Below, in pieces: positions 1-8,071 of a stretch of 64,000 bases of DNA (position 1 is the first letter of the stretch; each line of letters opens with the position of its first letter). The notes beneath the pieces are model-generated. The model searched no databases. It was given only the letters and a program-made list of their open reading frames with translations, and was not told the DNA's origin. The DNA comes from Shewanella nanhaiensis (GTDB taxonomy: Bacteria; Pseudomonadota; Gammaproteobacteria; Enterobacterales; Shewanellaceae), in NCBI RefSeq assembly GCF_019457885.1, contig NZ_JAHZST010000011.1, forward strand, positions 62,001 through 126,000, read 5' to 3'. Position numbers and translations under genes: made by a program.

Positions 1-86
1 CTCAGGGAAATAAGCTGACCCGTGTGCTGGCTTGGAGCTTTTTAACACCATCACAAAGAGGTTTATGGGCAAAGTATCGTGGTTAA
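1..86 (+). CDS. C-terminal end of an unknown protein (5' part outside window)
   Basis: An open frame enters the window at base 3 and reads 27 residues before TAA at 84-86, ending in LWAKYRG. The peptide is Lys/Arg/Trp rich and looks like a genuine protein C-terminus, but it is too short to place in a family. The stop codon lies in the first bases of the repeat element starting at 83, so the element may have supplied the stop and altered the natural end of this gene. Read as coding mainly because the frame is open to the window edge; it could be chance. Confidence 0.4.
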   Translation, partial: QGNKLTRVLAWSFLTPSQRGLWAKYRG

Positions 87-418
87 TACCAATCAGTATA
101 AAGATTTGATCGCTCAGCGAGAGTTTAGCGGTCCTGAGGCAAGGTCCTTAATTGCTCCTGCATTAATGACATTCACCACATCCATGTGGTTTGCAACGAG
201 TGAAGAGCATAGTGAAACTAGGGTTTAGCTCCCTCTTTGTTTATAAAAAGTCGCAGTATCAGAACCGCTAAAACTCGCCTGTAAGGAGTGTTTTTGGCTT
301 GCCTACTTCTGCGTTGAATGAACTCACAAGGGGACAACCATTCTATCATCCATTCGCCTTGAATTAGTTTGCCAAAAGACACTCTGAGTAGATCAACTTC
401 TTATATTGATTGGTATAA
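83..418. repeat. MITE-like element with ~35-bp imperfect terminal inverted repeats
   Basis: The left end (83-117, containing ATACCAATCA then TTGATC and CTCAG) and the reverse complement of the right end (384-418) match at about 29 of 36 aligned positions. Inside, two further inverted pairs are nested: 117-131 with 265-278 (GCGAGAGTTTAGCGG against CCGCTAAAACTCGC) and 286-298 with 371-384 (GAGTGTTTTTGGC against GCCAAAAGACACTC). A small perfect hairpin ACCACAT-CC-ATGTGGT is at 175-190. There is no transposase frame. The layout is that of a small non-autonomous element able to fold along its whole length. Related end sequences recur at 51037-51071 and partly at 34384-34396. Mobility is inferred, not shown. 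Confidence 0.6.
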
Positions 419-562
419 TTCACGCGGAAACTTGCGCTTAGTGCTGTGACTGCTTTTATCCACTCATCATTGTCATATTGAATATGCCTCAAATATGGGG
501 TTGAAAAAATAGCTTATGCTGTTAGTTTCATATATTCATTTATGGCTTTGGAGCAGTGTTGG

Positions 563-994
563 ATGCAGAGGTATAGGATAAGTACCGAGTTAAGTGAGAT
601 GGATATCGATGTGATCCATGGATTTGTCTCCGAAAGTTATTGGGCTAAAGGTATTCCTAAGTCTGTATTGAAAAAAGCATTAATGAATTCACTCTGCTTT
701 GGTGTGTTTACTGACGATAATGCGCAGGTAGGTTTTGGCCGTTTGATCACTGACAGAGCCACCTATGCTTACCTTGCGGATGTCTTTATTCTCGATGAGT
801 ACCGCGGAATAGGTTTGAGCAAAGCATTAATGACAAACATAGTTTCTCACCCAGATCTTCAAGGACTGAGGCGTATGGTATTAGCCACACGAGATGCCCA
901 TGGCCTATATGCTAAGTTTGGTTTCGAGCCTGTACCGAATCCCGAAATCCTAATGCAAGTTTGGCAACCAGAGGTTTATAGTGTTAGTGAATAA
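563..994 (+). CDS. GNAT family N-acetyltransferase
   Basis: Single-domain GNAT acetyltransferase of 143 residues, predicted to move an acetyl group from acetyl-CoA to an amine; the substrate cannot be told. The acetyl-CoA motif A is visible as VFILDEYRGIGLSKALM, matching the Q/R-x-x-G-x-G/A pattern, followed by the usual LATRDAHGLYAKFGFE helix-strand near the C-terminus. The frame is open from an ATG at 542, but GGAG at 550-553 sits 9 bases before the ATG at 563, so the downstream start is preferred. It stands alone between the repeat element and the pirin gene, with about 200 bases to its downstream neighbour. Confidence 0.85.
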   Translation: MQRYRISTELSEMDIDVIHGFVSESYWAKGIPKSVLKKALMNSLCFGVFTDDNAQVGFGRLITDRATYAYLADVFILDEYRGIGLSKALMTNIVSHPDLQGLRRMVLATRDAHGLYAKFGFEPVPNPEILMQVWQPEVYSVSE

Positions 995-1191
995 CGCCTT
1001 AATTCTTTTTTAAATTTAATTTCATCCCACCAATAACATTGGCTAGCTTGTTGAAGTCTCCCTCTTATTGTTCTTTTTTTGTCAACAGTATCTTTCGTTT
1101 TCTCCTGTTTATCCTTATTTGGTGACAAGTTAATCTTGGTTCATCGCAAAGCTTTATTGGATAGCTTTTGCAGTGATATGAGGACAAAATC

Positions 1192-1875
1192 ATGGAAAAA
1201 CTATCAAAATTTGATCTTAGAGAGGGCGGATTTGCAGGCCTAAAAGAGCATAGGTTCGTGATGGATAGCCGAGTATTTGGCCGAGGAAAGGAGCCAAAGA
1301 CTTGGGATGGTGTCGGTCACTTTGTTTATCTGGCGGACGCTAGGTTTATGCCCAAAGGGGAGACCATGATGCATGGTCACAGAGAGGTCGATGTGATCTC
1401 TGTGATGGTTAAGGGACAGATAGCCCATGAAGGCTCCCTTGAGCATGGTCAATCTATAGTGGCTAAGCAGGTACAAGTACAGAGGGCTGGTGGTGAAGGT
1501 TTCTCCCATAATGAGATTAATCCTGATGATGTTGAAAATCAGATGATCCAACTTTGGGTGATGCCGGAAACATTAGGTGAAAGAGCCGCTTATCGCTTGT
1601 ATTCTCCTGTCGATGGTGAGCTCACCCCTATTTACGGTGGTGCAGCACAAACCTTCAATAGCCGAACTCAAGTGAGTGTCGCTAACTTAAACTCAGGAGA
1701 TGAGATTGCATTGCCAACACCTGCACTCATCTATGTTAGTGATGGCAGTGTCACTCTAGCTAATGAGACTGTTTCTGCAGGGACACTAGTGCGAAGTTCA
1801 GTAGCTCAACTTGATGCTAAGTTAACGGCAGTTGAGGAATCACAAGTAATAGTAATAAGCCTATTAGATAGTTAA
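1192..1875 (+). CDS. Pirin family protein (bicupin)
   Basis: A 227-residue pirin-like protein made of two cupin barrels, the usual size for YhhW-type bacterial pirins. The N-terminal barrel shows the metal-binding signature MMHGHREVDVISVMVKG (two His and a Glu in the HxHxE arrangement) and the RAGGEGFSHNE stretch that carries the third His and conserved Glu region. The C-terminal barrel (about 140-227) has lost obvious metal ligands, as is normal in the family. Relatives include quercetin dioxygenases and redox-linked regulators, so the true role is open. AGGAC precedes the ATG by about 10 bases. It appears monocistronic. Confidence 0.9.
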   Translation: MEKLSKFDLREGGFAGLKEHRFVMDSRVFGRGKEPKTWDGVGHFVYLADARFMPKGETMMHGHREVDVISVMVKGQIAHEGSLEHGQSIVAKQVQVQRAGGEGFSHNEINPDDVENQMIQLWVMPETLGERAAYRLYSPVDGELTPIYGGAAQTFNSRTQVSVANLNSGDEIALPTPALIYVSDGSVTLANETVSAGTLVRSSVAQLDAKLTAVEESQVIVISLLDS

Positions 1876-1969
1876 TTTTATTATCTATTTTCATCTGCTT
1901 GGAAACGAATTTAGGTGTATGCTATTTTCGTTTCCAAGAGTGGGAAGATGATGGAGTTAGGTTATTACT

Positions 1970-2317
1970 ATGGTGTTTGAGCGAGTACAGAAGCAGAATC
2001 ACCATGTTGCAGATTCAGAGCTAACTATCTCTTACGATCGCTTTACTACTCGTTTCACCATTAAAGCTGCAGAGGAGGAGGTAATATATTCCGCTCTGCT
2101 TATGTTTATCCCTATACGCAATAAAGAGTTATCCATAAACAACCAGTTATTCACTCTGAAAATACGCTGGCTTATCTTGTGGCAATCTAAGCTAGAAAAC
2201 AGCAAAGGAGTTGTCATCAAGGAGCTCCTCTACCTACGCCGCCGAAAATCCATCAACCTGTTTATCTATTTGATACTAATCACTAGTATTAAAGCCGGCA
2301 TAATCTTGTCAGCCTAA
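1970..2317 (+). CDS. Hypothetical protein with C-terminal membrane segment
   Basis: A 115-residue frame with no family I recognise. The first ~80 residues are mixed charged and hydrophobic, and the last 30 begin with a basic patch (LRRRKS) followed by a hydrophobic stretch INLFIYLILITSIKAGIIL that could be one membrane helix with a positive-inside anchor. GGAG lies about 13 bases before the ATG, which is a weak start. A 62-residue reverse-strand frame overlaps it and has no better support. It could be real or chance; the clear helix with flanking arginines favours real. Confidence 0.45.
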   Translation: MVFERVQKQNHHVADSELTISYDRFTTRFTIKAAEEEVIYSALLMFIPIRNKELSINNQLFTLKIRWLILWQSKLENSKGVVIKELLYLRRRKSINLFIYLILITSIKAGIILSA

Positions 2318-2942
2318 ATCGCTTGCTCGTGCAAAGTAGTATATAAGCCAATTTTCAAGGCTAGTTAGACGTCCACCTCTCTCGCTATAAGCACTGTTGC
2401 TGCAGTAAACTATTTGTCCTCTAATGGATACTGGTAGTATTGGTTGGATGATCTACTAGTAAATACTAAGTCGAAGAGAGTGATAACTAGGTGTAGATGC
2501 TGCTGCGAGCTTCGGTTTCAGGGCGAAGTTTCACTTTGTGAAACTCTTTGAGCGAGAGGCAGGGATGCCGAACTGGCGGTTTAACATGGACGTTGTTTGA
2601 AGACGTAGAGCCCACAGGGCAGAAAATGTTCCAGACATTTTTTCTGCATTTCCACCATCCATGGCGGTCAGATGTACTTGCGGCGTCTCGTAGAAGTAGC
2701 TGCACATTCAGCGAGCCGCAGGCTATAGATATAAGTGAAGGTTTGAATATCGAGCATCTACTAAGTACCAACAAAGATAAAAGCTTGATCTTATCAGCTC
2801 ATAAATCTTGTAGAAGAATCTGTACTTAAGCTGCTGCAAGCAATTGATACGATAAGGGGGCAATGTTCAAAATGACCCAATTCAATACCAAATCAGGCCA
2901 AATCAAAAAGTTACTCAGAAAATTGTTAACCAAAAATCCCGT
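2318..2942. other. Gene-free stretch with repeat-like sequence (2490-2730)
   Basis: No convincing gene in 625 bases. The part 2490-2730 is GC-richer than its surroundings and full of small hairpins, for example AGTTTCAC-TTT-GTGAAACT at 2527-2545, and opposite-strand frames overlap here without ribosome sites or protein-like composition. Phrases such as GAGCGAGAGGCAGGGATGCC resemble dispersed non-coding repeats that I associate with Shewanella genomes and that are often mis-annotated as short hypothetical genes. The 2730-2942 part is AT-rich and holds nothing I can name. Confidence 0.4.
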
Positions 2943-3848
2943 TTATGAAGGGTTCCACAACAACTGCCCACAATCAGTTAGATCATACCCACCTAAGGTG
3001 GCTGCCAACTGACGAGTCTGAGTACTTCCTAGCATATCAAATAGGTGCTGTAACTGGCGGCGAAAGTAGATCCCCTGTGGCATCACGAAGTCAAATGACT
3101 CGGTGACGAGTGGGATAAAGCCTAGGCCACTCTCCATAGCAACCGACTGACAACCAAAACCGATATCCGCATCGCCCCGTGCTACGTATGCAGCAAGTTC
3201 ACGTTCACTGTAAGCGGTGACGTTGGCATTGAGGTGTGACAGGGCTGCTCCCTGCTTCATTAACCAGTGCTCTAAATGTTGTTGGCTACCGGCGCCAGCT
3301 TGTCTGGCGACCCAGCGCCATGGCAGGGAGACGATTTTATCCTCCTCCTGACACTGCTGTAGCATGTTACTACGCACCATCAGCCCCTGTTTACGGGTGT
3401 AGCCGTGTACCATGACCCACTGTTGGTGGTTAGGGTAGCTCTTCAGTAGTGCCGGGTGGCGGACATTACGCTCATCGACACTGCCCCAGTGTAGAGTACA
3501 GACATCGGCATAGCCTCGAGAGAGCAGATCCAGGCCCATGCGTGAGCCTGTGGAGCTATAACTGACCAGATCGCTCTTGCCTATCTGTGTCATTAGGCGA
3601 GACACTAACATGGATAGCAGAGGATCATCGCTGCCTGTGATGTGCATGCGGTCTGAGAGCATACCACTGTGGCAGGAGTCCATGATCCAGCGGTCGATCA
3701 AGATCTTAGGAAATAACCACTTTCCTGTGATTTTGGTTGCAGGTAATACTCTATCGTTCGCCATTGAGTAGACCTTTTTTTCATTAAGATCTAAGTATTC
3801 GGCGACCTGTTTAGCACTCATGTAGATGAGCTCACTTGGCTCTGTCAT
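2943..3848 (-). CDS. HTH / periplasmic-binding-protein-like transcriptional regulator
   Basis: A 301-residue protein with an excisionase/MerR-like helix-turn-helix at the N-terminus (YMSAKQVAEYLDLNEKKVYSMA, then KWLFPKILIDRWI) joined to a PBP-like substrate-binding domain (about 75-300) of the kind related to molybdate or tungstate binding proteins, with no signal peptide, so it should bind a small ligand in the cytoplasm. Motifs such as SYSSTGSRMGLDLLSRG and DADIGFGCQSVA fit this fold. A TTG 15 bases upstream is possible, but the ATG at 3848 has GGGA about 7 bases ahead. It lies just downstream of fdhD (43 bp) on the same strand, suggesting a regulator of the Fdh region sensing molybdate, tungstate or a related ligand; the ligand is inference. 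Confidence 0.85.
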   Translation of the reverse strand: MTEPSELIYMSAKQVAEYLDLNEKKVYSMANDRVLPATKITGKWLFPKILIDRWIMDSCHSGMLSDRMHITGSDDPLLSMLVSRLMTQIGKSDLVSYSSTGSRMGLDLLSRGYADVCTLHWGSVDERNVRHPALLKSYPNHQQWVMVHGYTRKQGLMVRSNMLQQCQEEDKIVSLPWRWVARQAGAGSQQHLEHWLMKQGAALSHLNANVTAYSERELAAYVARGDADIGFGCQSVAMESGLGFIPLVTESFDFVMPQGIYFRRQLQHLFDMLGSTQTRQLAATLGGYDLTDCGQLLWNPS

Positions 3849-3891
3849 CTGTTTTTCCCGCAAAAATCACTTCTATTGAGTTGATTGTGCA

Positions 3892-4788
3892 TTAAATATT
3901 TTCTAATGGTTTCTTAGGACGCTTAGGTGGAATAGCATCAAATTCGATGTTTTCTGCGCCGTTATAGATAAGGAAATGTTTACCTTTAGCGCGGGCTATC
4001 ATAGTGATCCCAAGCTTTTGAGCAAGCTCAAGTCCCATCTGGGTCGCGCCGCTTCTTGATAGCACTACCGGGATCCCCATCTTGGCAATTTTAATTACCA
4101 TCTCTGAGGTTAGTCGCCCCGTCGTGTAGAACATCTTGTTATGACCAACATCTTGCCTTAGCCACATCTCGCCAGCGAGGGTATCTACCGCATTATGACG
4201 ACCGACATCTTCGACAAAACCAACAATTTTATCACCCTGGCATAGGCCGCAACCATGAACTGCGCCAGCATTTTTGTAGGTTTCATTGTAGGCACTGATG
4301 TTTTTAAGCAAGCTGTAGATCATACTCTGTTTTAATTGAGGTTGGGGGAGATCTATCTCATCGAGCCCATCCATAAATCCACCATAAACAGTTCCTTGGC
4401 CACAACCTGTAGTCACGGTTTTCTCTGAGAGTTTCTCCTCAAGGTCTTGAGTCGATTCCTTAGTTAATACCGCGGCAGAGCTGACATCCCAGTCGATAAT
4501 AACTGATTCAAGTTGCTCAAGATCTGAGATAAATCCTTGGTTTTTTAGATAGCCTAATGCTAATGCTTCGGCTCTTGCACCTAAGGTCATCAGGGTCACA
4601 ATGGGGCGCCAGTTTAGGTAAACGGTGAGAGGGCGCTCGCAGGCGATATGTTTCTCTACCTGTTCACCATTTTCATCGATGGCATTCACTGAGATAGTTA
4701 ATGGCACCTCTGCATCGGTTTTGATTAAGCTAGGTTTATGCTGGCTCAAGGCTGGTAACTCACAATTAGTTATGGACCCTAGCAGCAT
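3892..4788 (-). CDS. fdhD: Formate dehydrogenase accessory sulfurtransferase FdhD
   Basis: FdhD, 298 residues, carries sulfur from the IscS cysteine desulfurase to the Mo/W-bis-MGD cofactor of formate dehydrogenase, which activates the enzyme. The sulfur-carrying CxxC is seen as HGCGLCQGD (Cys180, Cys183), and family motifs ERPLTVYLN, VEDVGRHNAVDTLAG, TTGRLTSEMV and LSRSGATQMG are all present. TGCGQG near residue 129 is also typical. The length is normal. It is divergent from the DUF3305 operon and shares a 289-bp intergenic region with it. AGGAAC lies 12 bases before the start. Both Fdh cassettes downstream need this protein, and the window holds only this one copy. Confidence 0.97.
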   Translation of the reverse strand: MLLGSITNCELPALSQHKPSLIKTDAEVPLTISVNAIDENGEQVEKHIACERPLTVYLNWRPIVTLMTLGARAEALALGYLKNQGFISDLEQLESVIIDWDVSSAAVLTKESTQDLEEKLSEKTVTTGCGQGTVYGGFMDGLDEIDLPQPQLKQSMIYSLLKNISAYNETYKNAGAVHGCGLCQGDKIVGFVEDVGRHNAVDTLAGEMWLRQDVGHNKMFYTTGRLTSEMVIKIAKMGIPVVLSRSGATQMGLELAQKLGITMIARAKGKHFLIYNGAENIEFDAIPPKRPKKPLENI

Positions 4789-4901
4789 AGCAATTTTTGT
4801 TCCTAGGTTTAGATCCCTAGATTGAATGCGTGATCTCCCTCATTTTCTACTCTTTATTAGGCTAAAAAAGCCCTTTTATGTCCTAGATAAAGCACAGGTG
4901 T

Positions 4902-4914
4902 GGACAAATTGTCC
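4902..4914. promoter_or_regulatory. Perfect 13-bp palindrome, candidate operator in the fdhD / DUF3305 divergent promoter
   Basis: GGACAAATTGTCC is a perfect inverted repeat (6-bp arms around a central A). It lies 114 bp before fdhD and 164 bp before the DUF3305 gene, within the only intergenic region serving both. TGTCCTA occurs at 4880-4886 and again at 4910-4916, overlapping the palindrome, giving a second half-site 30 bp (about three helical turns) away. No known regulator can be named from this sequence; the HTH/PBP-like regulator gene next door is an obvious candidate. Confidence 0.4.
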
Positions 4915-5077
4915 TACTTTTAGAGAGGATTTGATGATCTAGCTCAAAAAAGTTTAGCTTTTACGGTGGCATATAAATTGCTTGCTATAGTGAAATTGCG
5001 GTGAAAAGCGCGTAAATACTCGTTATTAGCAGGCTCTATCTCTGATGAATCGCCCGCTATATCTAAGGTGAGATTGA

Positions 5078-5548
5078 ATGCAACATACCGAAAGCCAATG
5101 GCCTATGCACGTTTCTCTTAAACGCATTGAGAAACAAGTCGGACGCTGGACCTCTATAAGCTGGGAACTTGATCAAGTACTTCCAGCAACTTGCGAAGCT
5201 CCTGAGGGATCTAAGCTCATTATGCTTGAGCTACATAAAGATGAGCGTGGAAGCTACCGTATCAATCTGGATATGGATAACGCCATGCTGTATGTCGTTT
5301 GCGATGAGCTTGAAGATGGCACTTGGATACCCGCCATGATATCAGCCGATCAAAATGTCGCAGCCGGTTGTCTAGAGGGTGATACCCCTGTGTTGAACTT
5401 GTCGATGCCAGAAGCGGTAGCTTGCTGGATTGAGGCGTTCATTACCCGTCATGGAGAGGTAGAGATATGTGCTCACCGTCGTAAGCATGTAAATCGCCGC
5501 AAAAATGAAGGGCCGAGTAATAACAATCAATTTGGGCAGAACTCCTAA
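5078..5548 (+). CDS. DUF3305 domain protein, formate dehydrogenase-associated
   Basis: A 156-residue cytoplasmic protein of the DUF3305 family, recognised from WPMHVSLKRIEKQVGRWTSISWEL at the start and the following beta-rich domain ending near EICAHRRKHVNRRKNE. This family occurs almost only beside formate dehydrogenase genes, usually paired with DUF3306, and its biochemical role is not established as far as I know. It is the first gene of the rightward operon; its stop overlaps the next start by one base (TAATG), implying translational coupling. The very basic tail, HRRKHVNRRKN, is notable. Confidence 0.88.
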   Translation: MQHTESQWPMHVSLKRIEKQVGRWTSISWELDQVLPATCEAPEGSKLIMLELHKDERGSYRINLDMDNAMLYVVCDELEDGTWIPAMISADQNVAAGCLEGDTPVLNLSMPEAVACWIEAFITRHGEVEICAHRRKHVNRRKNEGPSNNNQFGQNS

Positions 5549-6141
5549 TGAGCGGATCGGGTGGATTTTTATCACGCTGGAATCTTCGTCGTCAGAAGGT
5601 TGAGGATGAGAAATTAGCTGAGGAGAGTGAGGTAGTCTCCCAGCAGGCAGAGCCTATTCAGGAACCTCTTGATACTGAGTCGGTTGATGATCAGCAACTT
5701 GAGACTGAGCTTGAAACCCAATCTCATCCTATTACTGCCGAAGAGTTACCAGATCCTGAGAAGATTGAGATTGGCGGAAGTTTTGCCAGTTTTATGGGGG
5801 CCAATGTTGATCCAACCGCCAAGGCGGCTGCGCTTAGAGCACTGTGGAAACAGCCTCAATACAATGAGATTGATGGTCTGCTTGAATATGCCCTCGATTA
5901 CAGCAACCAGCCTAAACTGACTCCTGAACATTCAGCCGAAATAGCCAAGAAGATCTTCCGTCACGTAACCAAGAGTGATGATGAAGAGGTTGAAGCGACG
6001 GGCACTGAGTTGGCGCAGGAAACTGCTGAAGAGACAAATTTATTAAGTGAAACCACTGAGGACATTTTGGACGGCGATCATGTTCAGGTGTCCCAAAATG
6101 AACCAGAGGCATGTGACGAACCGAAGCCGAGTGTTTCTTAA
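5548..6141 (+). CDS. DUF3306 domain protein, formate dehydrogenase-associated
   Basis: A 197-residue DUF3306 protein. The family signature is the N-terminal GGFLSRWNLRRQK, then an acidic, low-complexity linker (about 20-70, rich in Glu, Gln and Thr), a folded core PTAKAAALRALWKQPQYNEIDGLLEYALDY (about 90-120) and another acidic tail rich in Glu to the end. The first base is shared with the DUF3305 stop codon. The pattern of a short folded core with long acidic arms suggests an adaptor or chaperone-like role in Fdh assembly, which is inference; the function is not established. Confidence 0.88.
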   Translation: MSGSGGFLSRWNLRRQKVEDEKLAEESEVVSQQAEPIQEPLDTESVDDQQLETELETQSHPITAEELPDPEKIEIGGSFASFMGANVDPTAKAAALRALWKQPQYNEIDGLLEYALDYSNQPKLTPEHSAEIAKKIFRHVTKSDDEEVEATGTELAQETAEETNLLSETTEDILDGDHVQVSQNEPEACDEPKPSVS

Positions 6142-6378
6142 CGTCACTTTAGAGAAGTTTATTATCCATAACTTTGGTATGTGAATTGCTATCTTTCTAT
6201 CAATAAAAGTACGAACTGTATAAGAAAAGAGAAGCAGCAAGGTCGGCATTAGAGTATTGGAAGTGATGAGCCAATATTTGGGAAGTAGGTAAGCTAGCGT
6301 AGATAAGTATTGCGCACTAATGGTTAGAACTAGCTGCCTAGCTGACTGAAACAGCCAAAAACTGTTCGGGAATGCAAC

Positions 6379-8061
6379 GTGAGCAAACATTTGAATAATG
6401 ATACCGTCGAACTTAAAGAGGTTCGACAACAGGTGTTGGCAAAGACTCAGATCCTCCAAAATCTGATCCCGCCAACCGTAAGCTATACCACAGAGGGAAA
6501 CGTGTTAGTTATCGGGCCAGAAGATCTGGCTCGTTTAGCGGCAGGTAAACTCTCTAATATGGGTAAGCTGGCGATTCTGGCTAATGAGTCGATCACCAGT
6601 CAAGATGAAGACCACCTTGAAAAAGTGATGGCTGCGGCTGAAGACGTTGAGAGCTTTTATAACAAGCTTATCGAGATCAAAGGTTTCTTAGGTCAGTTTC
6701 AAGTTAAGGTGGACTCAGGTGATGAGGGAGACGCTAAGACAACAGACTTGAGTCTTGCTGCTATCCGAAAGGCCCACTTCGATCTCATTTTAGACTTGAG
6801 CCAATCTCCCTGTATTAACCTTGAGATGCTACCACCTGGCTACTTCTACGTAGGTCAGGATGAAGCTAAGCTCGAAGAGGCGATAGCCCAGCTGCCAGAT
6901 CTTATTGGTGAGTTCGACAAGCCACGCTACGTTAAGGTTAACAGTGAGATATGTGCGCATAATCGTAACGGTATCGATGGCTGTAACCGCTGCTTAAACT
7001 TCTGTCCAGCCGATGCGATTCAAAGCATCGACAAGATGATTGAGATAGACCCTTATCTTTGTCACGGTGCAGGTAGTTGCACTAACGCGTGTCCTACAGG
7101 GGCGATAAGTTACGATCTGCCTACACCACAAGCTCTTCACTCCTATCTTCATAAGCTAGTGACACGTTTTCGTGAGCAAGCACAAATAGCGCCAGTTATT
7201 CTATTCCATGATGCTGCTAACGGTGCCAAGTTGGTGGGTGAAGATCTGCCCGGCAGTGTTATCCCAGTTGAGTTGGAAGAGATCACTGTGGCCAGTATGG
7301 ATCACTGGATGTCTGCGCTAGCTTGGGGCGCTCGTCAAATCTTAGTGTTAAATACTGAGGCTACAGCGCCAACCTTGACGCAGATGTTGCAAGGTGAGCA
7401 TAAGCTGGCAAATGACATTCTCGACGAGATGGGTCAACCTCAGCGTGTCTCAGTTCTCGACGAAACTAGCATAGCCGATCTCAGCCGTATTCTTGAAATC
7501 AGTGCTAATTGGCCTGTGATTGTTCCGGGTGAATTCACCGCGACGACAAAACGAAATACCCTATATGCGGCTATCGATCACCTCAATGAGCAAGCGGGTT
7601 CAGTCGATACTTGCTTGAGTCAGAGCAATCTTCCCTATGGTCAAGTGAGTGTGAACACGCAAGCTTGTACTCTCTGTCTCTCCTGCGTCTCTACCTGCCC
7701 AACTCAAGCATTAACCGACGGTGGTGATAAGCCTGCGCTGCACTTTGTTGAACAGGACTGTGTTCAGTGTGGTCTGTGTGAGTCAGCTTGTCCTGAAAAA
7801 GCGATCAGCCTCACTTCGCAGATGAATTTTGATAAGGCGGAGCGCCAAAAACGTCAAACCTTGAAAGAGGAGGTGCCATTTGACTGTGTTCGTTGTGGAA
7901 CCCCTTTCGCCACCCAATCCATGGTGCATAGGATGCTGGAAGTAGTCGGAGGCCATAGTGCCTTTAGTGCAAATATCGAAAGATTAAAGATGTGCAGCGA
8001 CTGCCGGGTAAAAGATATGTTTGAAGACATCCTTCAAGATCCTGAAAAGCAACTTCGATAA
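6379..8061 (+). CDS. Polyferredoxin-like 4Fe-4S protein of the Fdh operon
   Basis: A 560-residue soluble iron-sulfur protein. Cysteine runs for one 4Fe-4S pair are at Cys192/202/205/209 and Cys228/234/238, with spacing NRNGIDGCNRCLNFCP and CHGAGSCTNACP; a second pair lies near residue 430-475 (CTLCLSCVSTCP and CVQCGLCESACP). Two further Cys pairs near the end (CVRCG and CSDC) could hold another cluster or zinc. The N-terminal ~180 residues and the middle domain (about 245-425) have no recognised motif. Start is GTG with CGGGAA at the right distance (7 bases). It overlaps a short upstream region but its stop is 10 bases before the TorD-like start, so they are co-transcribed. A role in electron transfer or in Fdh maturation is likely; which one is not shown. 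Confidence 0.88.
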   Translation: MSKHLNNDTVELKEVRQQVLAKTQILQNLIPPTVSYTTEGNVLVIGPEDLARLAAGKLSNMGKLAILANESITSQDEDHLEKVMAAAEDVESFYNKLIEIKGFLGQFQVKVDSGDEGDAKTTDLSLAAIRKAHFDLILDLSQSPCINLEMLPPGYFYVGQDEAKLEEAIAQLPDLIGEFDKPRYVKVNSEICAHNRNGIDGCNRCLNFCPADAIQSIDKMIEIDPYLCHGAGSCTNACPTGAISYDLPTPQALHSYLHKLVTRFREQAQIAPVILFHDAANGAKLVGEDLPGSVIPVELEEITVASMDHWMSALAWGARQILVLNTEATAPTLTQMLQGEHKLANDILDEMGQPQRVSVLDETSIADLSRILEISANWPVIVPGEFTATTKRNTLYAAIDHLNEQAGSVDTCLSQSNLPYGQVSVNTQACTLCLSCVSTCPTQALTDGGDKPALHFVEQDCVQCGLCESACPEKAISLTSQMNFDKAERQKRQTLKEEVPFDCVRCGTPFATQSMVHRMLEVVGGHSAFSANIERLKMCSDCRVKDMFEDILQDPEKQLR

Positions 8062-8071
8062 GAGTTTAGCT

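Noticed and set aside
83..418. Integron attC site or CRISPR repeat
   Set aside because: The copies are not evenly spaced, there is no spacer array, no attC core sites and no integrase or cas gene.
2548..2829. 93-residue forward frame and a 95-residue reverse frame in 2487-2829
   Set aside because: They overlap on opposite strands, have no ribosome site, and lie in repeat-like DNA with hairpins; the peptide composition is unlike the real neighbours.
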